NCBI RefSeq assembly: GCF_000208925.1
Contig: NW_001914894.1
Location: forward strand, 4,693-68,692
DNA length: 64,000 bases
Source of the DNA: Entamoeba histolytica HM-1:IMSS
Lineage: Eukaryota > Evosea > Mastigamoebida > Endamoebidae
Direction of reading: 5' to 3'
The notes under the pieces are model-generated. The model was not told where the DNA came from. It saw only the letters and a program-made list of their open reading frames with translations, and searched no databases. A program made the translations under genes and the position numbers. This document shows, piece after piece, positions 40,574-50,951 of the stretch (positions are counted from its first letter, which is position 1; each line of letters opens with the position of its first letter).

Positions 40574-43500
40574 TTAAACCCATTTAATTGCCCCAATAAA
40601 TTCAACTTGGAACTTGATTTCTGAAACAAATTTAAAGTCATGTGCATTTGTATAATCTTGTTCTGGATTAGTAATTTTACACATACCATGTTTCAAAATA
40701 AAGAAATTATGAGACCCAACAATCAAGTCTTTTGATTTAGAAGAATAAATACATAAACTTTTACTTTCATTATCTTGGAGATAAAATGCTCGTGGTTGAA
40801 TACCATTAGGATTTAATAATGAAAAAATGAAATGTTTTGGATCTTTTGTTATCACTTCACAATCGTCTATTCCTTTTCCAGGTTTTAATGGAGCATTAGG
40901 AACAGCCAATGAATTGAATGTACCAAATATACTACCATCTTTTGTAACAATAATTAGCATTATATTTGGTTTATTACAAATAGCATTATTTAAATGAAGA
41001 ACTTCAATTCTTCTAAAATTAGAACAACTGTAAATAACTCGTGGAGCAGTTAATCCAGTCCATTGGTGTAGTTGATTATAATATAATCCAATAAATCCAC
41101 ATTTATCTAATTCATGTAAATAAATTTCATTCCAAATAGCTTCATCCATTCTTTTGATATCTGTATAATTTATTTGTAATTCATTTAAAGTATCATGTAC
41201 ATTTTTCATATCTTTTTTACATTTTTCATTTTCATCACATAAATTTCTTACATCATTAACAATACTTCCTTTTTCTACTGTGTCCATTCTTACTCTTAAT
41301 TCTAATAAATCACTATTAATTCTTTTAATAAATGCTTCATCTAAATTACTTCTTCCATCATTAAATTTAATTTTTTTTAATTCTTCAATAGCATCAGAAT
41401 TATTAACACAAATAATTCTATCATTATTAACTTTTTCTTCAATTGTTGTTATTTTTGTTTGAATGTTTTCAATATTTTCTTCATATCCTTTTACTTTTCC
41501 TCCAATCTTTTTAATATCATCTTTTAATTTATTAAATAATTTCTTTTTATCATCATCATCATTTCCTTCATCTTTTTTACTCTTCTTACTTTCTTTTTTT
41601 ATATTAGTTTCAATTAGTTCTGTTTTCTTTGTAATAATATCAATATTTGCATCTGTAATTTTAATTTTCTCTTCAAGTTGTTCCATTTTATCAATTTTAT
41701 TTTGTAATTCTTCAATAGATTCGTTCATAACTTTTTCATTTCTTTTAATATCTTCAATGACTTCTTTTATTTCAGTACTTTCACTACTGGATTCATTTAT
41801 AATACTTGACATATCATTTGGTTTCTCTTTAATATTTTTTATTTCTTCTTCTAATTCTTTTCTAATTGTTTCAATTTCTAATTTATTTACAAGTACTTCA
41901 TTCTTATTTTTAATTTCCTTGATATCACTTTCAATACATTCATTTTGCTTCTTTATTTCTTCATTTTCTTTTTGAATACCTTCAATAATTTTTTTATTTT
42001 TTTCATTATTTATCTTTACTTCATCAATACTTTTAATTATTTCTTTAATATTGTCTATATTTTGTTTTATTTCTTCTATTTCTTCTTTTTTAACCATTTC
42101 ATCAATTCTATTTGTAATTCCTTCTATTTTCTTTTCAGTTTCATAAACTTTCTCTTTAAACTCTTCAATTTCTTCTTTTTTTCTTTCTTGTCTTTCAGTT
42201 TCTAATGTTTCAATCGTTTGGGTTTTATTAAATTCTTCAAATCGTTCTTGAATATCTTTTTCAATTTTATCATTTCTTTCTTTTAATTCTTCAACTTTCT
42301 TATTTAACTTTTCAACACTCTCTTTTATTGTATCAAACTCTTTATTGACACTTTCACTCTCAACTGTTTTATTATCTTCTTTTTCTTGCTTTCCTTTTTC
42401 TGTTACATTTTGTTTGTTTTCATTAATCAATTTCTTAATATAATCAATTTCTTGTTTTATTTCTTCTACTTGGTTTTGAGAATTATTTTTCTCTTTATTT
42501 TCATTAAATGAGTCTAACTTCTCTTTAATCTCAGTTTCTTTTATCTTTAATTCTTTAACTTCATCATTAATTTCATCTATTGATTTTTTGATGGTATTGA
42601 TGTCATCACTTCCTTTTAATGCTATAACAGCTAAACTTAACTCTTCAACCTCCTTTTTACTAACACTGTTTTGTTTAATTTCTTCAATACTTTGTTGTAT
42701 TTGATCAATATCTTTTACCTCAGGAATACTTTCTTTAATTTGAATAACACTTTGACTAACTTCAGTTATTTGCTTTTCTCTTTGTTCTTCAAAAGACCTA
42801 ACTTTTTCTTCAAGATTTTCAATCTTCTTTTCACAATCTTCCTTTTGACTTTTCTTAATCTTTTCTATTTCTTCATTTATTGTTTCCATATTTTCTAATA
42901 CATCATTTTGATTTTCATTCTTCGCTACTTTATTTTCAATATCTATAATTCTCTTTTGTAACTTACTTAATTCATGATTTATATCTTCTTCATTATTATT
43001 TGATATTATATCTTTCTTTATTTTATCCATTTCTTTTTTAGTAATAAATTCTGACATTTGCTCTTTTAATTCTTTTACCATTTTATTGTCTTTAATTTCC
43101 TTCAATTCTTCTTGAATTTTATTAAATTCTGATTGTGACAAATATTTATTAGTAATTTCTTCAAGTTGTTTCATTGAAACAAATTCATTTTGTGTTTTTT
43201 CAATTTCTTCAATTTTCTTTTGAGAAAGTTCATTTTGGTGTTTAATTGAATTAATTTCATCATTATAATTGTCTTGTTTAGGGGTTTGTTCAATTTTATT
43301 TTCCAATTTTTGAATTCTGTTATTAATATCATTATTATCTTCTATTATATCGTCTACATCTTTTCTCATCTCTTCAATATCTTTTTGTATTCCTCTTTGA
43401 ACTTTTTCAATAAATCTATTAAGATCTTCAATTTTATTAATTGCTTCTGTAACATTTCCATTTTGAGTAGTTTCTTCTTCTTTTATTTGAATTTCTTTAG

Positions 43501-44008
43501 TACTAGGTTGAGTAGTAGCAATGCTATTTCTTAAATTTGTTTTATTATTATTACTATTCTCTCTTTTTAAGTCTTTTATTTCTTTTTTTAAATCATCAAT
43601 ATCATCTTCATTGAAGTTCATTCTTTCTTTTAAATCATCGACATCATCCATTAAATCATCAATGTCTTTTTGCATATCACTAATATTTTCATCACTTATC
43701 GGTTTTTTATCTTTTTTACAACTTTTTTTAGCATCAAGATCTTTTAGAGTTTCTTCTAATGCTTTCTTCTTCTCTTCAACAGCCTGTAATTTCATTGCAT
43801 CTATCTCATCTCTAAATGATCGAATCTCTTTTTTTAACGCTTGTGTTCTTTGCATAACAAGAAGGTCAGAAGATTTACTATTTTCATCTAATTGTTCACT
43901 CACCCAATCTGTTGTTTTCTTTAATTTTTGCTCCATCTTTTTGTTGGCTTTTTCTAATGAGTCTATACATTGGATTAACTGTTTGACTGTATCTTCCAAA
44001 TTATCCAT
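40574..44008 (-). CDS. Long coiled-coil protein with C-terminal TLDc-like domain
   Basis: An 1144-residue protein. Residues about 1-950 are an Asp/Glu/Lys-rich coiled coil with repeated I-E-x-I/L-K heptads. The last ~190 residues are globular (CGFIGLYYNQLHQWTGLTAP..., then IMLIIVTKDGSIFGTFNSL and HFIFSLLNPNGIQPRAFYL), matching the TLDc-like domain that Entamoeba carries in many coiled-coil proteins. The order of elements (a variant of 'L..D..vFG.f', then 'FvFsL...') is that of TLDc. In other eukaryotes TLDc proteins bind the V-ATPase or protect against oxidation; that role is not shown here. No signal peptide or membrane span. A related smaller protein is encoded just upstream on the same strand (44945-45973). 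Confidence 0.75.
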   Translation of the reverse strand: MDNLEDTVKQLIQCIDSLEKANKKMEQKLKKTTDWVSEQLDENSKSSDLLVMQRTQALKKEIRSFRDEIDAMKLQAVEEKKKALEETLKDLDAKKSCKKDKKPISDENISDMQKDIDDLMDDVDDLKERMNFNEDDIDDLKKEIKDLKRENSNNNKTNLRNSIATTQPSTKEIQIKEEETTQNGNVTEAINKIEDLNRFIEKVQRGIQKDIEEMRKDVDDIIEDNNDINNRIQKLENKIEQTPKQDNYNDEINSIKHQNELSQKKIEEIEKTQNEFVSMKQLEEITNKYLSQSEFNKIQEELKEIKDNKMVKELKEQMSEFITKKEMDKIKKDIISNNNEEDINHELSKLQKRIIDIENKVAKNENQNDVLENMETINEEIEKIKKSQKEDCEKKIENLEEKVRSFEEQREKQITEVSQSVIQIKESIPEVKDIDQIQQSIEEIKQNSVSKKEVEELSLAVIALKGSDDINTIKKSIDEINDEVKELKIKETEIKEKLDSFNENKEKNNSQNQVEEIKQEIDYIKKLINENKQNVTEKGKQEKEDNKTVESESVNKEFDTIKESVEKLNKKVEELKERNDKIEKDIQERFEEFNKTQTIETLETERQERKKEEIEEFKEKVYETEKKIEGITNRIDEMVKKEEIEEIKQNIDNIKEIIKSIDEVKINNEKNKKIIEGIQKENEEIKKQNECIESDIKEIKNKNEVLVNKLEIETIRKELEEEIKNIKEKPNDMSSIINESSSESTEIKEVIEDIKRNEKVMNESIEELQNKIDKMEQLEEKIKITDANIDIITKKTELIETNIKKESKKSKKDEGNDDDDKKKLFNKLKDDIKKIGGKVKGYEENIENIQTKITTIEEKVNNDRIICVNNSDAIEELKKIKFNDGRSNLDEAFIKRINSDLLELRVRMDTVEKGSIVNDVRNLCDENEKCKKDMKNVHDTLNELQINYTDIKRMDEAIWNEIYLHELDKCGFIGLYYNQLHQWTGLTAPRVIYSCSNFRRIEVLHLNNAICNKPNIMLIIVTKDGSIFGTFNSLAVPNAPLKPGKGIDDCEVITKDPKHFIFSLLNPNGIQPRAFYLQDNESKSLCIYSSKSKDLIVGSHNFFILKHGMCKITNPEQDYTNAHDFKFVSEIKFQVEFIGAIKWV

Positions 44009-44944
44009 AATGTTTTTATTAATTGTATAATTTTTAGTTCTTTTTCAACGAAATAAATTTCTTGGAAGTTTCTGTTGATTTTTTATGGTGGTTTATTTCG
44101 AACTTTTATCTACGAACTATTCTTCACTACTTCTTTGCTGACTTATCGGGAGAGAAAGGATAAAAAACTGTTTTTATATTTTCGTGATTTTTTTATTTTT
44201 GTATTTTTTCTGTTAAATATAACAAAAAATACAGTTAAAGTTTTATAAAAATAGAATGAATTTTTTATTTATATTTATAGATGGAATTTAAATAACAGAA
44301 AATTTTCAATTTATTAAAAAGCAATGAATTGAGGATTTCTATGATTATTCTCTATTGTTCTTTGTTCATCAAAGAAAATATATTCATTTTGTCTTCTTTT
44401 TACAACTCTACAGAGTATTTTATAATATTGTACAATCAATATTTAATAACATTCATATTTTTAATAATATTGGCTTTTAATTTCTTTTTTATTGTCAATT
44501 TTCAAATCTTTAATTAATCTAACTTTCTTCATTTATTATTCTATTCAATTCAATTTATTATTCAATTTATTTTAACATTTATTACTTCTCTATTTTCTTT
44601 ATTCTATTCTTTATTTATATTTCTATTCTTCATTTATCTCCATTGGTTTTGTGTTATGAAATGTCAGTCACTATCATTTATTAGACTTATTTTATTCTTT
44701 TTGTTAATTACTTATCTTTATCTTTTATTTTATCTAACTTATATTGTTTCATTGAATATTTCCAGTTATTTATTTTCATTATACTTAAATTTAATTCATT
44801 TATGGTTGTTATGAATTAATCAACATTGAATTATGTCAATTTTAATTCACCATTTCATTCATTGGAAGATGAACAAAATGTTCATATTCTTCATTGATTT
44901 GTTTTTATTCTTTTTTATTTCATTTTCAATCAATAAAGATTGAA
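44009..44944. other. Gene-free spacer between two TLDc-like genes
   Basis: 936 very T-rich bases. The small open frame at 44329-44517 is hydrophobic low-complexity and not a credible gene. No SINE or RNA gene is seen. Confidence 0.5.
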
Positions 44945-45973
44945 TCATTTCATTTGAATTACTATAATTCGTTTTGGTGTAAAACGACTTGGCAATTCTT
45001 TTCCACAAAGTGCATTTTCAATTCCTTCATATTCAAAGGAATTTTGTTTACACCATGAATACGTTTTATTATTTTCTTTAAAAACAAAAATATCACCATC
45101 TCCATATGAAAACAAACAATCATCTGATTGATTATATAAATGAAATGCATATTCTGGTTGATTAATATCAAATTTCTTCATTCCTTCTAATCTTCCATTT
45201 GATTCTAATGAAAATACAAATGATTGTGAATCATTTATAAAACAACCAACTTTATCAATTTTCTCATTAACATATCCTCCAAATTTATTTCCTTCTTCAT
45301 CTTCAATCATAATTATTAGATGTTCTTTATTCATTATTCTTTCTCCAAATACTGTTGTATTATCATTCCAATCATCAATATCTGAATCAAATAGTATATT
45401 TCCTACTTTTCTATTTGTCCATTCTTCTATTTGATGAATTTCTTCCATTGTATTCATCCCTCTCATTATACTAAGTCTCTTCTTCCTTTCTAAATAATCA
45501 CTGTATTGCTTTTCCCATTCTTCTTTATTCTTATTAAATCGTGTTTTAACTTTATTAATTTCTTCTTCTAATTGCCTAATTTTATCTTTCATTATCATTT
45601 CTTCCATATGAATGATTTTATCTATTAGTTCATTCTTCGCTTTATTTACTGTTTCTTCATCATCAGTACATTCTTGTATGATTCTTGACATTTTATCTGC
45701 TACTGTCTTTATTTTATTTACTGTTTCTTTTCCTTTCTCTATCACTAATTTTCTTCTTCTAACTACTTCATCAATCCTATCAAATATTCCTTCTCCTCTT
45801 TTAATTGCTTCTGAATATGTTTCATTATCTTTTATTGTAAATACTTCATTTTTAATACTTCCTAAATAATATTGATAATTCTTAGTAGTATCATCAATTG
45901 ATTGTTGAATATTTGGAAGTGTTTCTACTACTTCTTTAATTAATTGATTGTTTTTGTTTATTAACTCTTCCAT
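44945..45973 (-). CDS. Coiled-coil protein with TLDc domain
   Basis: A 342-residue protein. Residues about 1-180 are coiled coil. Residues about 185-342 form a TLDc domain: IEEWTNRKVGNILFDSDIDD, then IIMIEDEEGNKFGGYV, the SFVFSLESNGR strand, and FSYGDGDIFVF near the end. This is a typical member of the expanded Entamoeba TLDc family and a shorter relative of the protein encoded at 40574-44008. The start has good promoter support: GAACT at 45997-46001 and a TATA-like motif at 46013-46022 on the minus strand. Function is unknown beyond the family. Confidence 0.82.
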   Translation of the reverse strand: MEELINKNNQLIKEVVETLPNIQQSIDDTTKNYQYYLGSIKNEVFTIKDNETYSEAIKRGEGIFDRIDEVVRRRKLVIEKGKETVNKIKTVADKMSRIIQECTDDEETVNKAKNELIDKIIHMEEMIMKDKIRQLEEEINKVKTRFNKNKEEWEKQYSDYLERKKRLSIMRGMNTMEEIHQIEEWTNRKVGNILFDSDIDDWNDNTTVFGERIMNKEHLIIMIEDEEGNKFGGYVNEKIDKVGCFINDSQSFVFSLESNGRLEGMKKFDINQPEYAFHLYNQSDDCLFSYGDGDIFVFKENNKTYSWCKQNSFEYEGIENALCGKELPSRFTPKRIIVIQMK

Positions 45974-46012
45974 TTTAATTTAATTTGATATTTATAAGTT
46001 CAAAATATTGAA

Positions 46013-46022
46013 GTTTAAATAG
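46013..46022 (-). promoter_or_regulatory. TATA-like element (CTATTTAAAC) of the TLDc gene
   Basis: Minus strand, 40-49 bp upstream of the ATG at 45973, with a GAACT element at 45997-46001 between them. Confidence 0.5.
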
Positions 46023-46125
46023 TTAATCCACGTTATTAATATCAATAATCATTATTTTTATTACCATTTTATTTTAAACAAATTACTTTTATATTTTTAC
46101 AATAACTCAATGAATAAATAACAAA

Positions 46126-46632
46126 GCAATTAATTAAGTGTTAATAGATTTTTCATATATTCTTCCTAGTTTAGCGGAGATTAATCCATTCAATATTTAA
46201 AAAAGAGTAATCTTTTTGTTTAACCTATCATTTATGTTTTTCTTGCAAAATGTTAAAATCACTTCTTTGCTTTATTTTTTCCTATTAAGGTTTTTCAAAC
46301 TTCTTCTGCTTAATTCTTCTTTTTAACCTTTTGTTTATTTTCTGTCTTAATTTTAAACATTTTCTTTTTCCTTTTTTCTTTATTTTATGAATGAGAGAAG
46401 AGACTATTTCATTACTATTATATTATTGTGATTGTCTTACCCTCATTTTAGCAAATCCTTATATTACAATCATGTAATATTCTACCATAATATCTTGCTC
46501 CACCATTTCCACATTTACCTAATACATTTCTAATTCAAATACACCGTCATAATCAGATAATAACTGGGAGTGTCGATGCTTGAATTGTATTAGTGTTTGT
46601 GTGTAGTGTTTTAGATGTGTCATCTTCGATCT
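46126..46632 (-). mobile_element. EhSINE1-like retroelement, near full length
   Basis: Read on the minus strand it starts AGATCGAAGATGACAC at 46632 and follows the copy at 33181-33733 through to CTATTAACACTTAATTAATTG near 46126. It has only one unit of the internal repeat and several small deletions, giving about 507 bp. I find no convincing target-site duplication. It lies between the TLDc gene's 5' end and the eIF4A gene's 3' end. Confidence 0.8.
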
Positions 46633-46750
46633 TAAAAAGGACTAATAATACAAAAGAAAAAAAAGAAATTCTATTAAAAATAATTTAAAAAAACAAAAAA
46701 AAGATGAAAAATTATAAAAATGTTTTTTTTTAACTTTTCAATTTAGAAAT

Positions 46751-47926
46751 TTAAAGGTAATCCATGAAAGTCTTTGGTAATGGAACGATCTTAGTTTCAT
46801 AAGTCTTTTGGAGTCTATTGATAGTATCCATTTCTTCAGTAGTAATAAAATCAATAGCGACACCTTTTCTTCCGAAACGAGCAGATCTACCAATTCTATG
46901 AATATAAGATTCATCAGAAACTGGCATATCAAAGTTAATAACAAGAGATACTTGTTGGACATCAATTCCTCTAGACAACATATCAGTAGTAATAAGAATT
47001 CTAGTAGCACCTTGTCTAAATTCATTTAAAACGTTATTTCTTTCTTCCATAGTTAAATCACCATGAGTAATTGAAACAGGATAGTTATGAGCTTGAAGTC
47101 TTCTTTGAATCCATTCAACTCTATTCTTTGAGTTACAGAAAATAACTGATTGGTTAACAGAAATGACTTGATAAAGATCAATAAGTGTATCAATTTTATA
47201 TTCGTCTTTAACAACATCAATATAAAATTGTTTAATACCTTCTAATGTAAGTTCTTCTTTTTTAACTAAAATCTTAACTGGATTTTCCATGAATTTCTTA
47301 GAAATATCAAGTGCATCAGCTGGCATAGTAGCTGAGAACATTCCAACTTGGACAGTAGATGGAAGTGATTTAAGAATGGTGTACATTTGGTCTTTAAATC
47401 CTTGACTTAACATTTCATCTGCTTCATCAAGAATTAAATATTTAACTGTATTTGGATCAATAGCTTGTCTATCAAGCATATCAAGAACTCTACCTGGAGT
47501 ACCAACAACAACTTGAACTCCATTTCTTAATGCTTCAATAGTTTCTCTTACTGATGTTCCTCCAATACAAGCAAATGTTTTAATATCAAGATATTGTGAT
47601 AAATTCTTAACAACTTCTTGTGTTTGAAGAGCAAGTTCTCTTGTTGGTGAAAGAAGAATAGCTTGGCAAACTTTACTGTTGGTATCAATTTGTTGAAGAA
47701 CACCAATAGAAAAAGCTGCAGTTTTACCAGTTCCGGATTGTGCTTGTGCAATTAAATTTCTTCCTTGCATTAATGGTACAATAGCTCGTTGTTGAATAGC
47801 TGATGGTTTTTCAAAACCATATGAATAAATAGATCTAAGTAATTCATCTTTAATTCCCATTGCATCAAAAGATTGAATTGCTTCAACTGTTGATTCAATT
47901 TGTTCAGTTGGAATATCACTTGCCAT
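46751..47926 (-). CDS. eIF4A: Translation initiation factor eIF4A, DEAD-box RNA helicase
   Basis: A 391-residue protein, the same length as yeast and human eIF4A. Motifs: FEKPSAIQQRAI Q-motif (38-49), AQSGTGKT (62-69), PTREL (94-98), DEAD (167-170), SAT (198-200), ARxFGR-type motif in HRIGRSARFGRKG near 330. The sequence ILVKKEELTLEGIKQFY and TTDMLSRGIDVQQVSLVIN are closer to eIF4A1/TIF1 than to exon-junction eIF4A3. It is the cap-complex helicase that unwinds 5' leaders. With Entamoeba leaders only a few bases long, its main job may be elsewhere, which is inference. Possible partner CWC22 (5293-6951) binds eIF4A3 in other organisms, so the paralogue assignment matters. Confidence 0.9.
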   Translation of the reverse strand: MASDIPTEQIESTVEAIQSFDAMGIKDELLRSIYSYGFEKPSAIQQRAIVPLMQGRNLIAQAQSGTGKTAAFSIGVLQQIDTNSKVCQAILLSPTRELALQTQEVVKNLSQYLDIKTFACIGGTSVRETIEALRNGVQVVVGTPGRVLDMLDRQAIDPNTVKYLILDEADEMLSQGFKDQMYTILKSLPSTVQVGMFSATMPADALDISKKFMENPVKILVKKEELTLEGIKQFYIDVVKDEYKIDTLIDLYQVISVNQSVIFCNSKNRVEWIQRRLQAHNYPVSITHGDLTMEERNNVLNEFRQGATRILITTDMLSRGIDVQQVSLVINFDMPVSDESYIHRIGRSARFGRKGVAIDFITTEEMDTINRLQKTYETKIVPLPKTFMDYL

Positions 47927-48305
47927 GTTTTGAAGACTTTTAAGATGTGAAGGGTTTTTCTTTGTCTCATTTTAGGGTTTTTTCTTTTTCTTTTTTCATT
48001 TATCTTATTTTTATGACTCTTTTCTTAGAGTTTCTTCTCTGCCAAAAAAGGAGGATTGGAATGCTTTTATTAAGAGACTTTTTTCATCTTTAAATCAGTC
48101 TTATTGTTTTTGAATAAAACATCAGTAGAAGGTGCTAACGTAATTATTCAACATAACTCCACAACTTGTTCACTTCTTGTAATTGAAATAAAAACAACAT
48201 CATATGTATGAGTATAGAACAATATTAGAAAGACCAATTAAAGTCATAAAAACAATGACTCTACAATTGGACTGAAAAATAAGAAAAGAAGATAACGTTG
48301 TTAAA
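47927..48305. other. Divergent promoter region, eIF4A and HINT genes
   Basis: No gene. The T-rich stretch next to 47926 is the eIF4A leader; the HINT TATA follows at 48306. Confidence 0.5.
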
Positions 48306-48316
48306 GTATTTAAAGG
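48306..48316 (+). promoter_or_regulatory. TATA element (GTATTTAAAGG)
   Basis: An exact match to the Entamoeba TATA consensus. It is about 70 bp upstream of the HINT ATG, so the leader may be longer than usual (about 40 nt). Confidence 0.65.
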
Positions 48317-48352
48317 AAATGTTTTTTATTTTTTTGAAAAATAAAAAAATAA

Positions 48353-48727
<375 letters not shown>

Positions 48728-49517
48728 TTTATTTCTCTTTTTTCTTTTGTTTTTGATTTAAAGGAACCAATGTCATTCTTTTGTGCTTTTTCTTATATCC
48801 AACTTTTAGTTTTATTTAATAAATAAGAATTGGGTTGTAACTTTATCTTTCTTTGGCTGGTTTTTACTTATTATTTTTTTTTGTAAATTATGTTAAAGAT
48901 AAAGAAAATGTGTAACAATACAATATAAATATTTAGTATTTCAATTGTGTGGAAGAATTAATTAAGTTTATGTCATTAGTAAATGATAATTATTTACTTA
49001 TTATAATACTTTATTTTTTTGATTTTAATTATGAAAATGGTTTTAGAGATATAAAATTGTGATACGGAATTATTTATCCTTGAGTGTAATTAATCGTATT
49101 TATTATTTTTAATACAAACTACCTTTATATCTTTGAAATAATGATTCATAACATTCAAAAAGAAGAGTGTTGTTTTTTTATATTGTTATTAGTTTCATTT
49201 AATACGTTTAATACTTTGATACTTTAAATGCTTGTTTCATAGACAATTTAAATTTATTTGTTATCAGAAATTTCATTAATATCAGTTTAATAAGTAATAT
49301 AACAACCAAACTAAATGACATCACTTACAATATTGAATTTTACTTAGAACTGTTAGAACAATTTTTGGTGATGAAATAGTATCAAAAAATACAATAAATT
49401 CTATACTTTTTTTTAAAACAGACTTTCAAAAATACAAACAATAACTAAAACCATTAGGAAGAATAAAGTTAATTTGTTACCTTAACACTACTTGTAAGTT
49501 AGAGATCATTCAATGAA
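48728..49517. other. Gene-free spacer between convergent HINT and C2 genes
   Basis: 790 AT-rich bases, with no gene, SINE or RNA seen. It holds the 3' ends of both flanking genes. Confidence 0.5.
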
Positions 49518-50951
49518 TTAGTGTTGAGCACCAGGTTGCATTGGAGGATAACCCATTGGAGGATAACCTTGTGGTGGCATTCCTGGTTGTTGCATTGGAG
49601 GATAACCCATTGGAGGCATTCCTGGTTGTTGCATTGGAGGATAGCCTTGTGGTGGCATTCCCATTGGAGGATAACCCATTGGAGGCATTCCTGGTTGTTG
49701 CATTGGAGGCATTCCCATTGGAGCAGCAGATGGTTTAAAACCAAGGAATCTAGTAGCATAGGTACAAGTGAAGTCTCTCATTCTCTTAAGTTCAACATAT
49801 AACATAGCATTCTTTCCTTTAGAAACTTCAAGACTAAACTTTCTTACTTCACCTTCTTTAAGGTCACTTGGAACAATTAACTTACATTTTCCAATTTTGT
49901 CATCTTTTCCTGGGTCTTGATCAAATAATTTAAATTTAATTTCACTTCCAACAGTTGCTTTAACTTTGAAAGCCTCCATGAATTTAGGACTTTGATTATT
50001 CAAGAAAGTAACAGACTTTCTTTGTTTCTTTGATTTATCAGTCTTAATAATGACATAAGGATCACTCTTTCCAATAATATCTTTATTTTTTAAATGTTCA
50101 GCTTTTTCAATGAAAACTTCATATTTATAAACTTGTTGGGGTTTTGGATCATACATTGGTGGAATTTCATTAGGAGCAACGTTATGATAAATTCCTCTCA
50201 TACATTTAACTTTAACATTAAATGTAGCAAATTTTTTAGAGCTTACTTTAGCATTGATCTCTTCACCATCAAGTAAATCAGGAACACACCATGTTCCAGT
50301 TGTCAATAAAACGTCTTTAATTCCAAGAGTTTCTTTGAAGATTAATTCAAATTTAATTTTTTCACCAGTTTTAACCCAACAATAAAAATCTTCTTCATAT
50401 TTAGCACACCATAATTCTCTAACTTTTTTAGTTTTTTGATGTTCAGTCATAGATGTTTTAAATCCAACTCTAACATTATAATTATTATTATTAAGTGCTT
50501 CTTGTGGAATAACACATGGATATAAATAAACACATGGAATTGAAATTTTTAATAATACTTTAGTATCTCTTCGAACTGGTTGATATTGAAGAGGAATTCC
50601 ACCTGAAATACATTTAATTGAAATGTACAATAATCCCTTTTCATCAATTTTAAGAATTTCATAAATTGTATCACCATTAATAAGTTGTGGAATACAATAT
50701 TTTACTTTTCCAAGTTTATCATCTTTACCAATTTTATCATGATCATATAATTTAAATTGAATTTCTTCTTTTGGACTTACTTGGAAGTTAAATGTTTCAT
50801 TCCAATCTGGATTTAATGATGGTTTTGCAATTTTGGTTTTTTCTTTCTTTTTTCCAACTTTTACTTTTACATATCCATCAGATGTACCAGTTATATCTGC
50901 AGCTTTAATGTTACGAGCTCCAATGATAGTAAGTTGAATATTCATTGACAT
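49518..50951 (-). CDS. Triple C2-domain protein with Gly/Tyr/Pro/Met-rich tail
   Basis: A 477-residue protein. C2-1 at about 2-110 (LTIIGARNIKAADITGTSDGYVKVKVG ... LYDHDKIGKDDKLG, with Asp residues at the calcium sites). A divergent C2-like region lies at about 130-250. C2-3 lies at about 275-390 (YKYEVFIEKAEHLKNKDIIGKSDPYVII ... LFDQDPGKDDKIG). The tail, about 410-477, is short repeats built from GYPPM, QQPGMPP and GMPP. Similar C2 proteins in Entamoeba bind phospholipid membranes in a calcium-dependent way, and the Pro-rich tail is a likely ligand for SH3/WW-type or EF-hand partners (inference). A TATA-like element sits 34 bp upstream of the start at 50985-50996. Confidence 0.82.
   Translation of the reverse strand: MSMNIQLTIIGARNIKAADITGTSDGYVKVKVGKKKEKTKIAKPSLNPDWNETFNFQVSPKEEIQFKLYDHDKIGKDDKLGKVKYCIPQLINGDTIYEILKIDEKGLLYISIKCISGGIPLQYQPVRRDTKVLLKISIPCVYLYPCVIPQEALNNNNYNVRVGFKTSMTEHQKTKKVRELWCAKYEEDFYCWVKTGEKIKFELIFKETLGIKDVLLTTGTWCVPDLLDGEEINAKVSSKKFATFNVKVKCMRGIYHNVAPNEIPPMYDPKPQQVYKYEVFIEKAEHLKNKDIIGKSDPYVIIKTDKSKKQRKSVTFLNNQSPKFMEAFKVKATVGSEIKFKLFDQDPGKDDKIGKCKLIVPSDLKEGEVRKFSLEVSKGKNAMLYVELKRMRDFTCTYATRFLGFKPSAAPMGMPPMQQPGMPPMGYPPMGMPPQGYPPMQQPGMPPMGYPPMQQPGMPPQGYPPMGYPPMQPGAQH
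49521..49724 (-). repeat. Tandem repeat tract encoding the Pro/Met/Tyr-rich tail
   Basis: Imperfect repeats of GGATAACCCATTGGAGG and CATTCCTGGTTGTTG units (plus strand) encoding GYPPM, GMPP and QQPGMPP. Such tracts usually vary in length between isolates. Confidence 0.85.

Noticed and set aside
41463..44030. Several Phe/Ser-rich plus-strand frames opposite the coiled-coil gene
   Set aside because: They are the reverse complement of Lys/Glu-rich coding DNA, which keeps the opposite frames open by composition.
44329..44517. Small hydrophobic frame between the TLDc-like genes
   Set aside because: Phe/Ile-rich low-complexity translation of T-rich DNA, with no promoter or homology.
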